Below, piece after piece: positions 36,271 to 44,436 of a stretch of DNA of 64,000 nucleotides. Below the pieces are notes generated by a model. It was not told the DNA's origin, made no database searches, and saw only the letters and a program-made list of their open reading frames with translations. The translations under genes were made by a program, and so were the position numbers. Within the stretch, counting starts at the first letter, position 1, and the number at the start of each line of letters is the position of its first letter. The DNA comes from Nitrosomonas mobilis. GTDB lineage: Bacteria > Pseudomonadota > Gammaproteobacteria > Burkholderiales > Nitrosomonadaceae. The stretch is taken from positions 1 through 64,000 of the forward strand of contig NZ_FMWO01000032.1 in the NCBI RefSeq assembly GCF_900103035.1. Reading direction: 5' to 3'.

Positions 36271-39200
36271 ATGAACGAAACCAGTCAACCCACGTCAACC
36301 GCGATAACGACACCGGCCACAAACCGTTCCGTTGTATTCAAAATTCGATTTTTGATCATCCTGTTGCTTGTATTCTCCATGGTGGTTGGTAGCGCTTACT
36401 GGCTGAGTACAACCACATCCGGCCTGCAGTGGCTATTGACAACAGTTTCCCGAGCAAGCGGCAATACGCTGGCCTTCACCGATGTCACCGGCAACCTGCA
36501 CGCTTTGCGAATCGGGCTGATTCACTTTCAGGATGACGAAAACCTTGTCACGGTGGAAAACTTTGCCGTTGACTGGCAACCACGCAAACTGTTGGGTAAA
36601 ACTTTGCTAATCGAAATGCTTGCTGCCGATACCGTCGAATTTTCCAGTGCGCCATCGGATGCCCCACCCAGTCTGCCGGACACACTGCAACTGCCCTTCA
36701 ATATCGTCATCAACCAATTGGGCATTCGCTCGTTACGCACATTTACTCTTGGCAGCGATAGTCCTGAGTTCAGCGCGCAAGAACTTGTTCTGCGTCTGGA
36801 TAGTGGCGATACAGTGCATAAAATTCCCATTTTTTCGCTCACACTCGAACAGGGCAAGCTCGCGGGTAGGCTGCAGATCGCAACGCATGCGCCGTTCGAT
36901 CTGTCTGGCCTTATTGTTTTGCATGACTGGCCAGCCGCATTAGCAGCAAACTATCCTGCATCCAGTCACGTTTCACTCCGTTTAAACGGTGACCTGGAGC
37001 AGGCGCGCGCGTTACTGACAATAGAAGCAGGAGAAATGCAAGGACATGGCACAATCACTCTACAGCCTTTCAACATCCAGCCACTCACTACGTTTGATCT
37101 TAAGCTCGACAATCTCAATCCGCGGCGTTTCTCGGCTGATTTTCCTTCGGCCTATCTCAATCTGACTACGAATCTGCAGCAAACTGCACAGGGCGCATTA
37201 CAAGGCAATGTCGAGATACACAATACGCAGCCCCAAACACTCGACCAAGACGGGCTCCCGCTGCAGAATGTTCGAACGCGAGTTTCTCTTACGAACGAGA
37301 CAATCGCGCTCGACGATGTTGCGATACGGTTCGCCGGATCAAAACAGACGCCCGCCCATCTTACCGGTGAAATTCATTGGGATATCAGTGACGCCGCCAG
37401 CTCCGCAGTTATCGGTGTCCATGCGGTCAATCCGGCACTGCTCGATACCCGTCTGCAACCCGCAAATTTGTCAGGACAGATCGAATTGCAGGGAGGCCAG
37501 AGCATACAGCAAGGTAGAATCCAGCTGCATGATAAGTCTTTAAAGCTTGCTTTTGACGCCGCATTATCCCACCGCAACCATACCATCGCCATCGAGTCAC
37601 TCGATTTCTCTCATGGTAGTGCTCAAGTTTCCGGTCATGGCAGTTTACAACTGGATGCGAACCAGCCTTTCACCTTTGAGGGCGTCCTCAAACAGTTCGA
37701 TCTGTCGACGCTGATCGATGCGCCACGCTCCAATCTCAACGCCAGTTTCGGACTGGATGGTCGGCTAGCACCTCAACCAGCAGGGAAAATCGACTACAGC
37801 ATCACGCGTAGCCATTTTGATAATCAGCCAGTAACGGGGAAAGGTGTGATTACGCTCAACCAAATCGATACGAAAAAGCGACTCGCCACCGATGCCGAGC
37901 TGCGTCTTGGTGATAATCTGCTGCAAATCAAAGGCCAGCTTGGCAACGCCGGTGATCGCTTGTCGTTCACCCTCTCGGCTCCCAAGCTGATACAAACTAG
38001 GTTGAATCTGAAAGGGGATCTCGACGTCCGTTTAGCGCTTGCCGGGCGGCTCGATCGCCCTGACGTCACATTTGAAGCCAGCTCGACACGACTCAATTAT
38101 GGTGATGAGCATCAGCTTGCCAGTCTCAAAGCAAAGGGCAGTTGGCAAGGTGAAGCCATTGCGCTCGATCTGCAAACTGGAGAATACCGCGCGGGTACGC
38201 AATCCTATCTGCACAAACTCACCTTTGCCCTCGCAGGTACGGAATCCCGGCATCAATTGTCACTGACAGCCGATATCGATAAGGCGAGCCAGCTGCAATT
38301 CCTAGCAAACGGCGGACTAACCAGTAATGGCCGCAATCGCGACGGCTTCCAATGGGGCGGCGCCATCGAGCAACTCGCATTGACTGGCTCTATTCCATTC
38401 AGGCTCGTCACGCGGCCAGAAATCATACTGAGTCCTGAACAGGTCATGCTGGGACATACACGTCTTACGGTAGCATCGGGCAACATTGATATCCAGAAAG
38501 CCAGCTGGACACCTGAAAACTGGGCGACTGAAGGCACGTTTGAGCAAATCGTGTTACCAACAGACGCAGCGGTCACAGCAACCAGCAAACCATTGACAGT
38601 TGACGGTAACTGGCAGCTTACCGCTAACCGGCAACTCAGCGGTAATATTCGTCTTCAGCGCACCAACGGAGACTGGGTGCTACCGTTGGAGACTCCGTTT
38701 GCACTTGGCCTGCAAACCCTGTCACTCGAATTACTGACTGAAGGAAATACCGTCAATGGCCAACTCATCGTCGAAGGTACGCATATTGGCAAAACGCTGG
38801 CCAGCGTCAAGCTCCCACTACAGCGCACGGAACAAGCCTGGCAAATCAAACCCGACACCCTGATCAGCGGCAATCTACAGTTCAATCTACCTGATCTGTC
38901 ATGGATTGGTCCGGCAATTGATGACAATTTTCTCAGCAACGGCAAACTTGCAGGAAATGTAATACTTGCCGGCACTCTTGAAATGCCACTTCTGCAAGGG
39001 AAAATTGAGGGGCAGGCGCTTTCGCTAACCTTGCTCGATGAAGGCTTGCAAATACAGGATGGAAAACTTATAGCGCGCTTCGATCAAGACAGCCTTGTGC
39101 TGGATACCTTGTCTTTTACCGCCCCATTGGAAAAACCATCGAAAGACCGCCTGCTTAGAGGGCTGAAACTGGCACGTCAAAGTGGACAGGTCGATCTGAA

Positions 39201-40176
39201 CGGTAACTTTAATCTACGCAAACATCTTGGTAAACTACACGTGGTATTTGATCATCTACCACTGACTCAGCAGCCTGATCGCTGGATTGTCGTCTCCGGC
39301 GATAATCGTATCGACTTCCAGGAGCGTGTACTTACCATCACAGGGAAAATCCTGACTGAAGTCGGTTTTCTGAAACAACCTGCCACCGGGCGTCCAACGC
39401 TCGATGATGACGTCACTATCATTAGCGAAACAGAACCTCCGCCCGAATCGCCTGCACTTGCAGTTAATGCTGATGCCACACTTGAGCTGGGGGATCATTT
39501 TTATCTACGCGCCTCTGGGCTGGAAGGACGGTTGGCCGGACAATTACGGCTGCGTAGCAGACCTGGTCAGCCACTCAACGCCATTGGCAGCATCGCTACC
39601 CGCGATACTCACTTCGAAGCCTATAATCAGAAACTGCTGGTCAAACGCGGCATCGTCAATTTTGACGGCCCGCTGGACAACCCAGGACTCAATATCCTCG
39701 CCGTACGCGACGGCTTGCAGGTCGAAGCAGGCGTAGAAGTTGCCGGCACCGTACGTAATCCCAAAATCAAACTGGTTTCACAACCCAATGTTCCCGATTT
39801 CGAAAAACTCTCCTGGCTGATTCTGGGACGCGCACCCGATACAGGCGGTTTCGACAGTGGGATGTTACTCAGTGCCGCTAGCTCCATTCTTGGCGGGCAA
39901 TCCGATGAAAGTATGCTCGACAAAATTACACAGGGACTTGGATTCGATGACTTTTCAATCCGGCAGCGTGAAGGCAGCAACTCGCTTGCTGATCAGATCG
40001 GTACCGTCGGTAAACGCCTCTCCTCCCGCGCCTACTTAAGCTATGAACACGGCCTGACCAACGCCTCCACTGGTGTCGCTAAGCTCACCTACACCTTGTT
40101 CCCCCACGTTAGCATCGTCACGCGCGCCGGTGAAGACAGCACCGTAGATCTATTTTACAACTTTAGTTTCGACTGA
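36271..40176 (+). CDS. tamB: TamB, inner-membrane-anchored translocation protein
   Basis: A 1301-residue partner of TamA. After a short cytoplasmic stretch there is one membrane anchor (FLIILLLVFSMVVGSAYWL, about residues 28-46), then a very long repetitive beta-structured region that forms a hydrophobic groove across the periplasm, and the C-terminal DUF490 domain (IVNFDGPLDNPGLNILAVRD, then AKLTYTLFPHVSIVTRAGED, ending DLFYNFSFD). Length and order are as in E. coli TamB (1259 residues). The ATG lies one base after the tamA stop, so translation is coupled. A long in-frame extension to 36157 inside tamA is not part of the protein. Confidence 0.92.
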   Translation: MNETSQPTSTAITTPATNRSVVFKIRFLIILLLVFSMVVGSAYWLSTTTSGLQWLLTTVSRASGNTLAFTDVTGNLHALRIGLIHFQDDENLVTVENFAVDWQPRKLLGKTLLIEMLAADTVEFSSAPSDAPPSLPDTLQLPFNIVINQLGIRSLRTFTLGSDSPEFSAQELVLRLDSGDTVHKIPIFSLTLEQGKLAGRLQIATHAPFDLSGLIVLHDWPAALAANYPASSHVSLRLNGDLEQARALLTIEAGEMQGHGTITLQPFNIQPLTTFDLKLDNLNPRRFSADFPSAYLNLTTNLQQTAQGALQGNVEIHNTQPQTLDQDGLPLQNVRTRVSLTNETIALDDVAIRFAGSKQTPAHLTGEIHWDISDAASSAVIGVHAVNPALLDTRLQPANLSGQIELQGGQSIQQGRIQLHDKSLKLAFDAALSHRNHTIAIESLDFSHGSAQVSGHGSLQLDANQPFTFEGVLKQFDLSTLIDAPRSNLNASFGLDGRLAPQPAGKIDYSITRSHFDNQPVTGKGVITLNQIDTKKRLATDAELRLGDNLLQIKGQLGNAGDRLSFTLSAPKLIQTRLNLKGDLDVRLALAGRLDRPDVTFEASSTRLNYGDEHQLASLKAKGSWQGEAIALDLQTGEYRAGTQSYLHKLTFALAGTESRHQLSLTADIDKASQLQFLANGGLTSNGRNRDGFQWGGAIEQLALTGSIPFRLVTRPEIILSPEQVMLGHTRLTVASGNIDIQKASWTPENWATEGTFEQIVLPTDAAVTATSKPLTVDGNWQLTANRQLSGNIRLQRTNGDWVLPLETPFALGLQTLSLELLTEGNTVNGQLIVEGTHIGKTLASVKLPLQRTEQAWQIKPDTLISGNLQFNLPDLSWIGPAIDDNFLSNGKLAGNVILAGTLEMPLLQGKIEGQALSLTLLDEGLQIQDGKLIARFDQDSLVLDTLSFTAPLEKPSKDRLLRGLKLARQSGQVDLNGNFNLRKHLGKLHVVFDHLPLTQQPDRWIVVSGDNRIDFQERVLTITGKILTEVGFLKQPATGRPTLDDDVTIISETEPPPESPALAVNADATLELGDHFYLRASGLEGRLAGQLRLRSRPGQPLNAIGSIATRDTHFEAYNQKLLVKRGIVNFDGPLDNPGLNILAVRDGLQVEAGVEVAGTVRNPKIKLVSQPNVPDFEKLSWLILGRAPDTGGFDSGMLLSAASSILGGQSDESMLDKITQGLGFDDFSIRQREGSNSLADQIGTVGKRLSSRAYLSYEHGLTNASTGVAKLTYTLFPHVSIVTRAGEDSTVDLFYNFSFD

Positions 40177-40192
40177 AGTTGATTAAGAGCGT

Positions 40193-40321
40193 CTCTAAAA
40201 ATTTAGAGTTCTGCGCAATACCAGACGCGAATAAAAAATGTTGGCGCAGCATACAATTGATATGTAAGGAAATTTTTTGAGCAACAAAGTATTGTAGTGA
40301 AATATGAATTTTTAGAAGCAC
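40193..40321. repeat. MITE-like repeat, copy C
   Basis: It starts CTCTAAAAATTTAGAGTTCT and ends ATATGAATTTTTAGAAG. The core has CCAGACGCGAATAAAAAATG and GTATTGTAGTGAAATATG. It is almost full length and lies between tamB and the sigma factor gene, whose start is about 30 bases further on. Confidence 0.7.
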
Positions 40322-40349
40322 CCTAAAGTTTAATTACTTAAAGTAAAGG

Positions 40350-40925
40350 TTGATAATTCTGGCTACTCGTGAAGAAATTTCAGATTTTCTGATTAACGTT
40401 GAAAAACGTGCCTATAAGCAGGCGTTGTTTGCAGTGCATGATGAACATGCTGCATTGGACCTTGTTCAAGATTCGATGATGAAGCTTACCGTAAAGTATG
40501 CTTCGAAGCCGGCTGAGGAATTGCCTTTGTTATTTCAACGCATTCTACAGAATACTATTCGAGATTATTATCGTCGTCAGAGGACTCGATCACTATGGAC
40601 TACGCTGTTTTCAGCATTTGCACCGAATGGCCAGGGCAAAGATCACGAAGGCTTCAATATCCTCGAAACGCTACTGGTAAAACAAGCAGCCAACGAACCT
40701 GACGCACAACTCGAGAGATCTCAATTAATTGATCTGATAGAAAAAGCCATGGAAACTTTACCTGCGCGTCAACGCGAAGCATTCATATTGCGTTACTGGG
40801 AGGAAATGAGCTTGGCGGAAACCGCCGCGGTGATGAATTGCTCCGAGGGAAGTGTGAAGACTCATTGTTCCCGAGCAACGCATACACTGGCGTCGATACT
40901 CAGAGAAAGAGGAGTTAAATTATGA
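40350..40925 (+). CDS. ECF-type RNA polymerase sigma factor
   Basis: A protein of about 190 residues with sigma region 2 (VHDEHAALDLVQDSMMKLTV) and region 4 (LPARQREAFILRYWEEMSLA, then ETAAVMNCSEGSVKTHCSRA), the organisation of ECF sigma-70 proteins. The start is odd: no ATG is available. TTG at 40350 gives MIILATREE; a CTG at 40359 would give (M)ATREEISDF, the form I recall for family relatives, and stands about 10 bases after AAAGG. It overlaps the next gene by four bases. That membrane partner could be its anti-sigma factor. Confidence 0.85.
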   Translation: MIILATREEISDFLINVEKRAYKQALFAVHDEHAALDLVQDSMMKLTVKYASKPAEELPLLFQRILQNTIRDYYRRQRTRSLWTTLFSAFAPNGQGKDHEGFNILETLLVKQAANEPDAQLERSQLIDLIEKAMETLPARQREAFILRYWEEMSLAETAAVMNCSEGSVKTHCSRATHTLASILRERGVKL

Positions 40926-41509
40926 ACGAGCAAGAGTTGGGAAAAAAAATTGCCAAATTACTGGATTTGGGTACTACTGAGAATATCAAGCAGAGCACTT
41001 TGTATCGACTGCAATCCGCTCGTCGCGCAGCTTTGGAGAATCACTACTCTACTTTGGAAGTCATGCATTCAGGGAATGGCACTTCCATTTTTGGGATCCA
41101 TATACCATATTTTTATTCTGGCAAATTGTTATTGTTGCTTCTGGTCATTTTGTTCATTTTTACAATGGTGCCAGCGAATTATTGGCAATTTCTGGATAGA
41201 GGGAAATTATCTCACACCACGGTGCTAATTGATGATCTGCCAAACGAGGGCGCCTCCGATGATGAGCACGAGTTGATTGAGGAATACCTCGATAATATGC
41301 TTGAGTTGATGGATGATTTATCGACGAATGCTCAGATTGATGCTGAACCTGAGGTTCAGGATGGCATCTCCGTCGAGATTCCGCCAATCATGAATAAACA
41401 GCCTGAGGTGACTTCCGATACACCTGTTGAGAATGCCATCGAGAGCATAACCGAGCCGATTGAGAATCCGTTGATCGATATTCGCAAGGATAACGAAATT
41501 GATGAATAG
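40922..41509 (+). CDS. DUF3619-like membrane protein, possible anti-sigma partner
   Basis: A 195-residue protein: a cytoplasmic N-terminus (QELGKKIAKLLDLGTTENIK, then QSTLYRLQSARRAALENHYS), one membrane helix (LLLLLLVILFIFTMVPANYW, about residues 69-88) and an unusually long acidic periplasmic tail from residue 115 on (LIEEYLDNMLELMDDLSTNA and beyond). The first half matches the DUF3619 family, which regularly follows this sigma factor in betaproteobacteria; usual members end soon after the helix. Translation is coupled to the sigma gene (ATGA overlap). An anti-sigma role is inferred from this arrangement only. Confidence 0.78.
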   Translation: MNEQELGKKIAKLLDLGTTENIKQSTLYRLQSARRAALENHYSTLEVMHSGNGTSIFGIHIPYFYSGKLLLLLLVILFIFTMVPANYWQFLDRGKLSHTTVLIDDLPNEGASDDEHELIEEYLDNMLELMDDLSTNAQIDAEPEVQDGISVEIPPIMNKQPEVTSDTPVENAIESITEPIENPLIDIRKDNEIDE

Positions 41510-41528
41510 CTAAGCTTCCATAACACGA

Positions 41529-41579
41529 TATGTTAATCGGCTACGCTCGTGTCTCGAGCGGCGATGGCAGCCAGAATTT
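41529..41579 (+). pseudogene. Serine resolvase/invertase N-terminal stub
   Basis: ATG at 41529 opens MLIGYARVSSGDGSQNL, the exact N-terminal signature of Tn3-type resolvases (catalytic Ser in ARVS). Homology ends after about 17 codons, where the antisense 3' end of a merF relic begins. It is a transposon junction scar. Confidence 0.7.
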
Positions 41580-41597
41580 GATCGTGACTCACGGATT

Positions 41598-41818
41598 TGA
41601 TGCAGCAAGTATCGGCTTGGCGTTTTTGCTGGATGGCATAGATGGTCAAGCCGATGAAAATTGCTAGCGTAGGCAGCAACACATAGTCCAAATAACCAGT
41701 TAGAGCGGACAAACCGACCACCCCGAGCAGAATATAACCAGGACGGGCGTGAAACAATACAGCGCCACGAAAATCGTGCCGATAATGCTAATCCGTAGCA
41801 GTATTCTTGGGTCTTCTC
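41598..41818 (-). pseudogene. merF: merF mercury transporter, frameshifted
   Basis: The minus strand reads DPRILLRISIIGTIFVALYC, then FTPVLVI in one frame, and after a two-base insertion near 41730 LGVVGLSALTGYLDYVLLPT, then LAIFIGLTIYAIQQKRQADT and CC in another. This is nearly all of MerF, the small inner-membrane Hg(II) importer. The first Hg-binding Cys pair is damaged (ALYCF instead of ALCCF); the second (TCC) remains. No merR, merT, merP or merA is near. It is a leftover of a mercury-resistance transposon. Confidence 0.78.
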
Positions 41819-42069
41819 CGAAATAAGGTATCTCTTGTTGAAAATGGTGTTGTTTTCCAGGTCGCCTGTCGATATTTTAAATTTCGTATGTTGGCCAGGA
41901 TTAGCTTACTTGTCGTCAATGATTATTCCGGGCAGTCTGGATTGTAGGCACCGATAATTGATCAAGCAGCAATACAGTTTCAGACTGTCCTCCGATATTA
42001 TTCATCGGTTGTTCACCCGCAATCCGTGCGCAGACTTGTAAATTTCGGCACCATTAAAGGATTAATCTA

Positions 42070-42168
42070 ATGGCCCTTTTACCATCCAGGCTCGCTGATT
42101 TTTTATGCCTGAAGAACCAATTGGCAAACGCTTCCTTTCTTAACTCACTTCAAAAAATCAGATGTTGA
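42070..42168 (+). CDS. Possible 32-residue leader ORF before the nuclease gene
   Basis: ATG at 42070 follows AAAGGA by 6 bases and opens MALLPSRLADFLCLKNQLAN, ending KIRC at 42168. The stop overlaps the start of the nuclease gene (ATG 42162), which itself has no visible ribosome binding site, so the small frame could couple translation into it. No homology is recognised. It may be a leader peptide or chance. The rest of 41820-42069 shows no gene. Confidence 0.3.
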   Translation: MALLPSRLADFLCLKNQLANASFLNSLQKIRC

Positions 42169-43385
42169 AACGCTCATTTCAAACCAGACAGACTGATCCC
42201 CAGATTTCACCACAGACCTATCTTGCCATTCATTCACAAAGACGCGGTCAAGGCACTCCGGTCTTAACGGTTCTCAAGGGCGTTTTGAATAACACTCAAG
42301 AAATATGGTGCCATTGGATACAACAAGAAGGCAAGGACACGGTTATCTGGTCGCCAGGAATGACCAAGCCGCTTTCAATAAGCTGGCTAGAAAGGCTGCT
42401 CGCAGGACCTGACCTGCAGTTTCAATTATTGCTGTATCTGGCAGAGGTCAGTCGTTACGCTCCAGAAGACCTCATCTTTAAATTGGCAAACAAGTCGAGC
42501 TATGAGCTGGATATTTTTCAACAGCAATTACCCGTTCAGTTATCTACACAAGGATCATTGCTTCTTAAGTGGTTCTTAACACAAATAACCCTGTCCCGTG
42601 AATTGACATCTGATCTGGCATTAAATCTGGCACAGGCCATACAACTGGAAAATAACCAGAATTTCGCGCAAGGCATCATGACTTTTACTGAATTACTGCC
42701 AGTGAAAATTCTGCCTGGTCTGCTCGTGGAAGTCACAGATAGCGAATTATTACAGCCACCATTCATTCGGGCATTGACACAGGTTGCAGAGCGCTTGCCA
42801 GAAATGCCAATTGCATTGTCTGTCATGCCCGAGCACTTTGAAAATTACTGCACAAAGGCACCCGAATCAAGAGCAAAAACCATGTTATGTCAAAGTGTTA
42901 TCGAGACACATATCCATACAGATTCTTGCGGCACCTTACCTGACGAAACGGATAACATTCTTCGGCAATATGGCGCACCCCCGCAATTATATGAGGAGGC
43001 AAAATCATTACTCCAGCTGATCGCTGAAAAAAAGAATGACCCTTCTCTCGCCCGCAGCCAAGCTGAACAATTTCTATTCCGCGTATTAGAGTTGGCGCCA
43101 GAAACACGTAGCGTATTTCAGTTAAATGCCAAAATGCCGTTTAAATTTGGAAATCGATCGATGGAAGTCGACCTGTTTTCCAGTTCTGATCAAATAGCTC
43201 TGGAAATAGATGGCTATTATCATTTTCAGAACTCGGAATCCTGGCGCCGGGATCGACGCAAGGACTTTATATTACAAACACATGGCACACTTGTTTTACG
43301 CTTTCTGGCCGAAGACGTCGTTTCCCGACTTGATGAAATTCTTGAGACTGTTCGTCAGGCACGACGGCACCGCCGCAAAAAATAA
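42162..43385 (+). CDS. DUF559-like PD-(D/E)xK nuclease with large N-terminal domain
   Basis: A 407-residue protein. The last 110 residues form a DUF559/Vsr-like PD-(D/E)xK nuclease domain: Glu in SQAEQFLFRV, Asp337 in SMEVDLFSSS, Glu348 and Asp350 in IALEIDGYYHF, followed by WRRDRRKDFILQTHGTLVLR and a Lys/Arg-rich tail. The N-terminal 290 residues are not recognised; they look alpha/beta, with LPGLLVEVTDSELLQPPF and LPEMPIALSVMPEHF as clear strand-helix units. It is the first gene of a three-gene cassette; gene 2 starts 15 bases after its stop. Probably it is the effector of a defence-type system, which is inference from the neighbours and the fold. Confidence 0.78.
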   Translation: MLKRSFQTRQTDPQISPQTYLAIHSQRRGQGTPVLTVLKGVLNNTQEIWCHWIQQEGKDTVIWSPGMTKPLSISWLERLLAGPDLQFQLLLYLAEVSRYAPEDLIFKLANKSSYELDIFQQQLPVQLSTQGSLLLKWFLTQITLSRELTSDLALNLAQAIQLENNQNFAQGIMTFTELLPVKILPGLLVEVTDSELLQPPFIRALTQVAERLPEMPIALSVMPEHFENYCTKAPESRAKTMLCQSVIETHIHTDSCGTLPDETDNILRQYGAPPQLYEEAKSLLQLIAEKKNDPSLARSQAEQFLFRVLELAPETRSVFQLNAKMPFKFGNRSMEVDLFSSSDQIALEIDGYYHFQNSESWRRDRRKDFILQTHGTLVLRFLAEDVVSRLDEILETVRQARRHRRKK

Positions 43386-43400
43386 ACTAGGAAACCAATC

Positions 43401-44435
43401 ATGGTTACAGTCGATAATCTGACTCTTCAAGAGCTTATTTCAATTCGATGCCTGGCTTGCCCGGATAACGGATTGGCAATCAGCGAAATAAAAAAATCGT
43501 TACACCCTTTTTTTGATCAACCGCCTTCGAACAATGAATGGCTGCAATGCTTGCAACAACTAACCGAGCACGGGCTGTTGAATAAAACAGGTAAGTCACG
43601 ATTCCACATCTCAGCCGCCGGACAGAAATTAGCACTACAGAAACTGGGGCTGCAAGTCCTGCCTTCCACAACACGTTGGCCGGCGCTGAAAAATTGCTAT
43701 TTGATTGCTTCCCTATTGAAATTACCTGCCCCAACCAATGAGCGTGACCGTCGTTCCATTACAAGCGCTGATGGCCTCCGGGCGAGCATTCTGGTCAATG
43801 CGTTCCGGCTGCCTGCCGGTTCTTATCCTTCCCTGACTAAAGCCCGGGATAGCCTCCTTTGGCAACAATTGGCCGGGTCCGAAGCCACTGCCAATCCGCA
43901 GCATCAACTGGCGGCATCCAATGCCACACGTTCCAAACCTTTTACGATAGGTTCAGTTATTGCTTTGCTTCTGAATAGCCTATTGGGAACTGAACGCGAA
44001 TTGCCTTGGGATGCCGCGCTGAAACAACTTGCCGCAAAGGCAGTAGGTGCACGGCGTATTAGCCCGGAAGAGCTGCGTCTGGCAATTCTCAGAACCGCCA
44101 CAGAGAAACCTGCAGGCACGCAGCAACTTAAGCAGCCATTCAGCTTAGAACTTTTTGCTAACCAGGTAATGCAGTCAGCCAAACGCAGTCAAACCGGAAA
44201 ATTCGGTGATAACAAAGTATTCATTTCTCATGTCTGGCATCAAATGGAACTCGACGGCAATACATTCGGATTGGATCTGAAGCAGTTTAAGGAGCACCTT
44301 GCACTTGCCAACAACAAGGACTTGATCAGCCTGAGCCGTGCGGATCTTGCTTGTGCCATGGACCAGAATGCGGTTTCGGCATCGGAGACCTCCTATCAGA
44401 ATTCAATTTTCCATTTCATACGCCTGGAACCATAA
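43401..44435 (+). CDS. Unknown protein with putative winged-helix N-terminus (cassette gene 2)
   Basis: A 344-residue soluble protein with no recognised family. Residues 1-80 look like a winged helix-turn-helix: LTLQELISIRCLACPDNGLA, then NNEWLQCLQQLTEHGLLNKT with FHISAAGQKLAL. The middle is helical (SADGLRASILVNAFRLPAGS, then SYPSLTKARDSLLWQQLAGS). The C-terminal third (FGDNKVFISHVWHQMELDGN, then TFGLDLKQFKEHLALANNKD, LISLSRADL) looks like a second small DNA- or partner-binding helical domain. AGGAAA precedes the ATG. Its stop is one base before the ATPase start. A sensor, adaptor or specificity role is possible. Confidence 0.7.
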   Translation: MVTVDNLTLQELISIRCLACPDNGLAISEIKKSLHPFFDQPPSNNEWLQCLQQLTEHGLLNKTGKSRFHISAAGQKLALQKLGLQVLPSTTRWPALKNCYLIASLLKLPAPTNERDRRSITSADGLRASILVNAFRLPAGSYPSLTKARDSLLWQQLAGSEATANPQHQLAASNATRSKPFTIGSVIALLLNSLLGTERELPWDAALKQLAAKAVGARRISPEELRLAILRTATEKPAGTQQLKQPFSLELFANQVMQSAKRSQTGKFGDNKVFISHVWHQMELDGNTFGLDLKQFKEHLALANNKDLISLSRADLACAMDQNAVSASETSYQNSIFHFIRLEP

Positions 44436-44436
44436 A

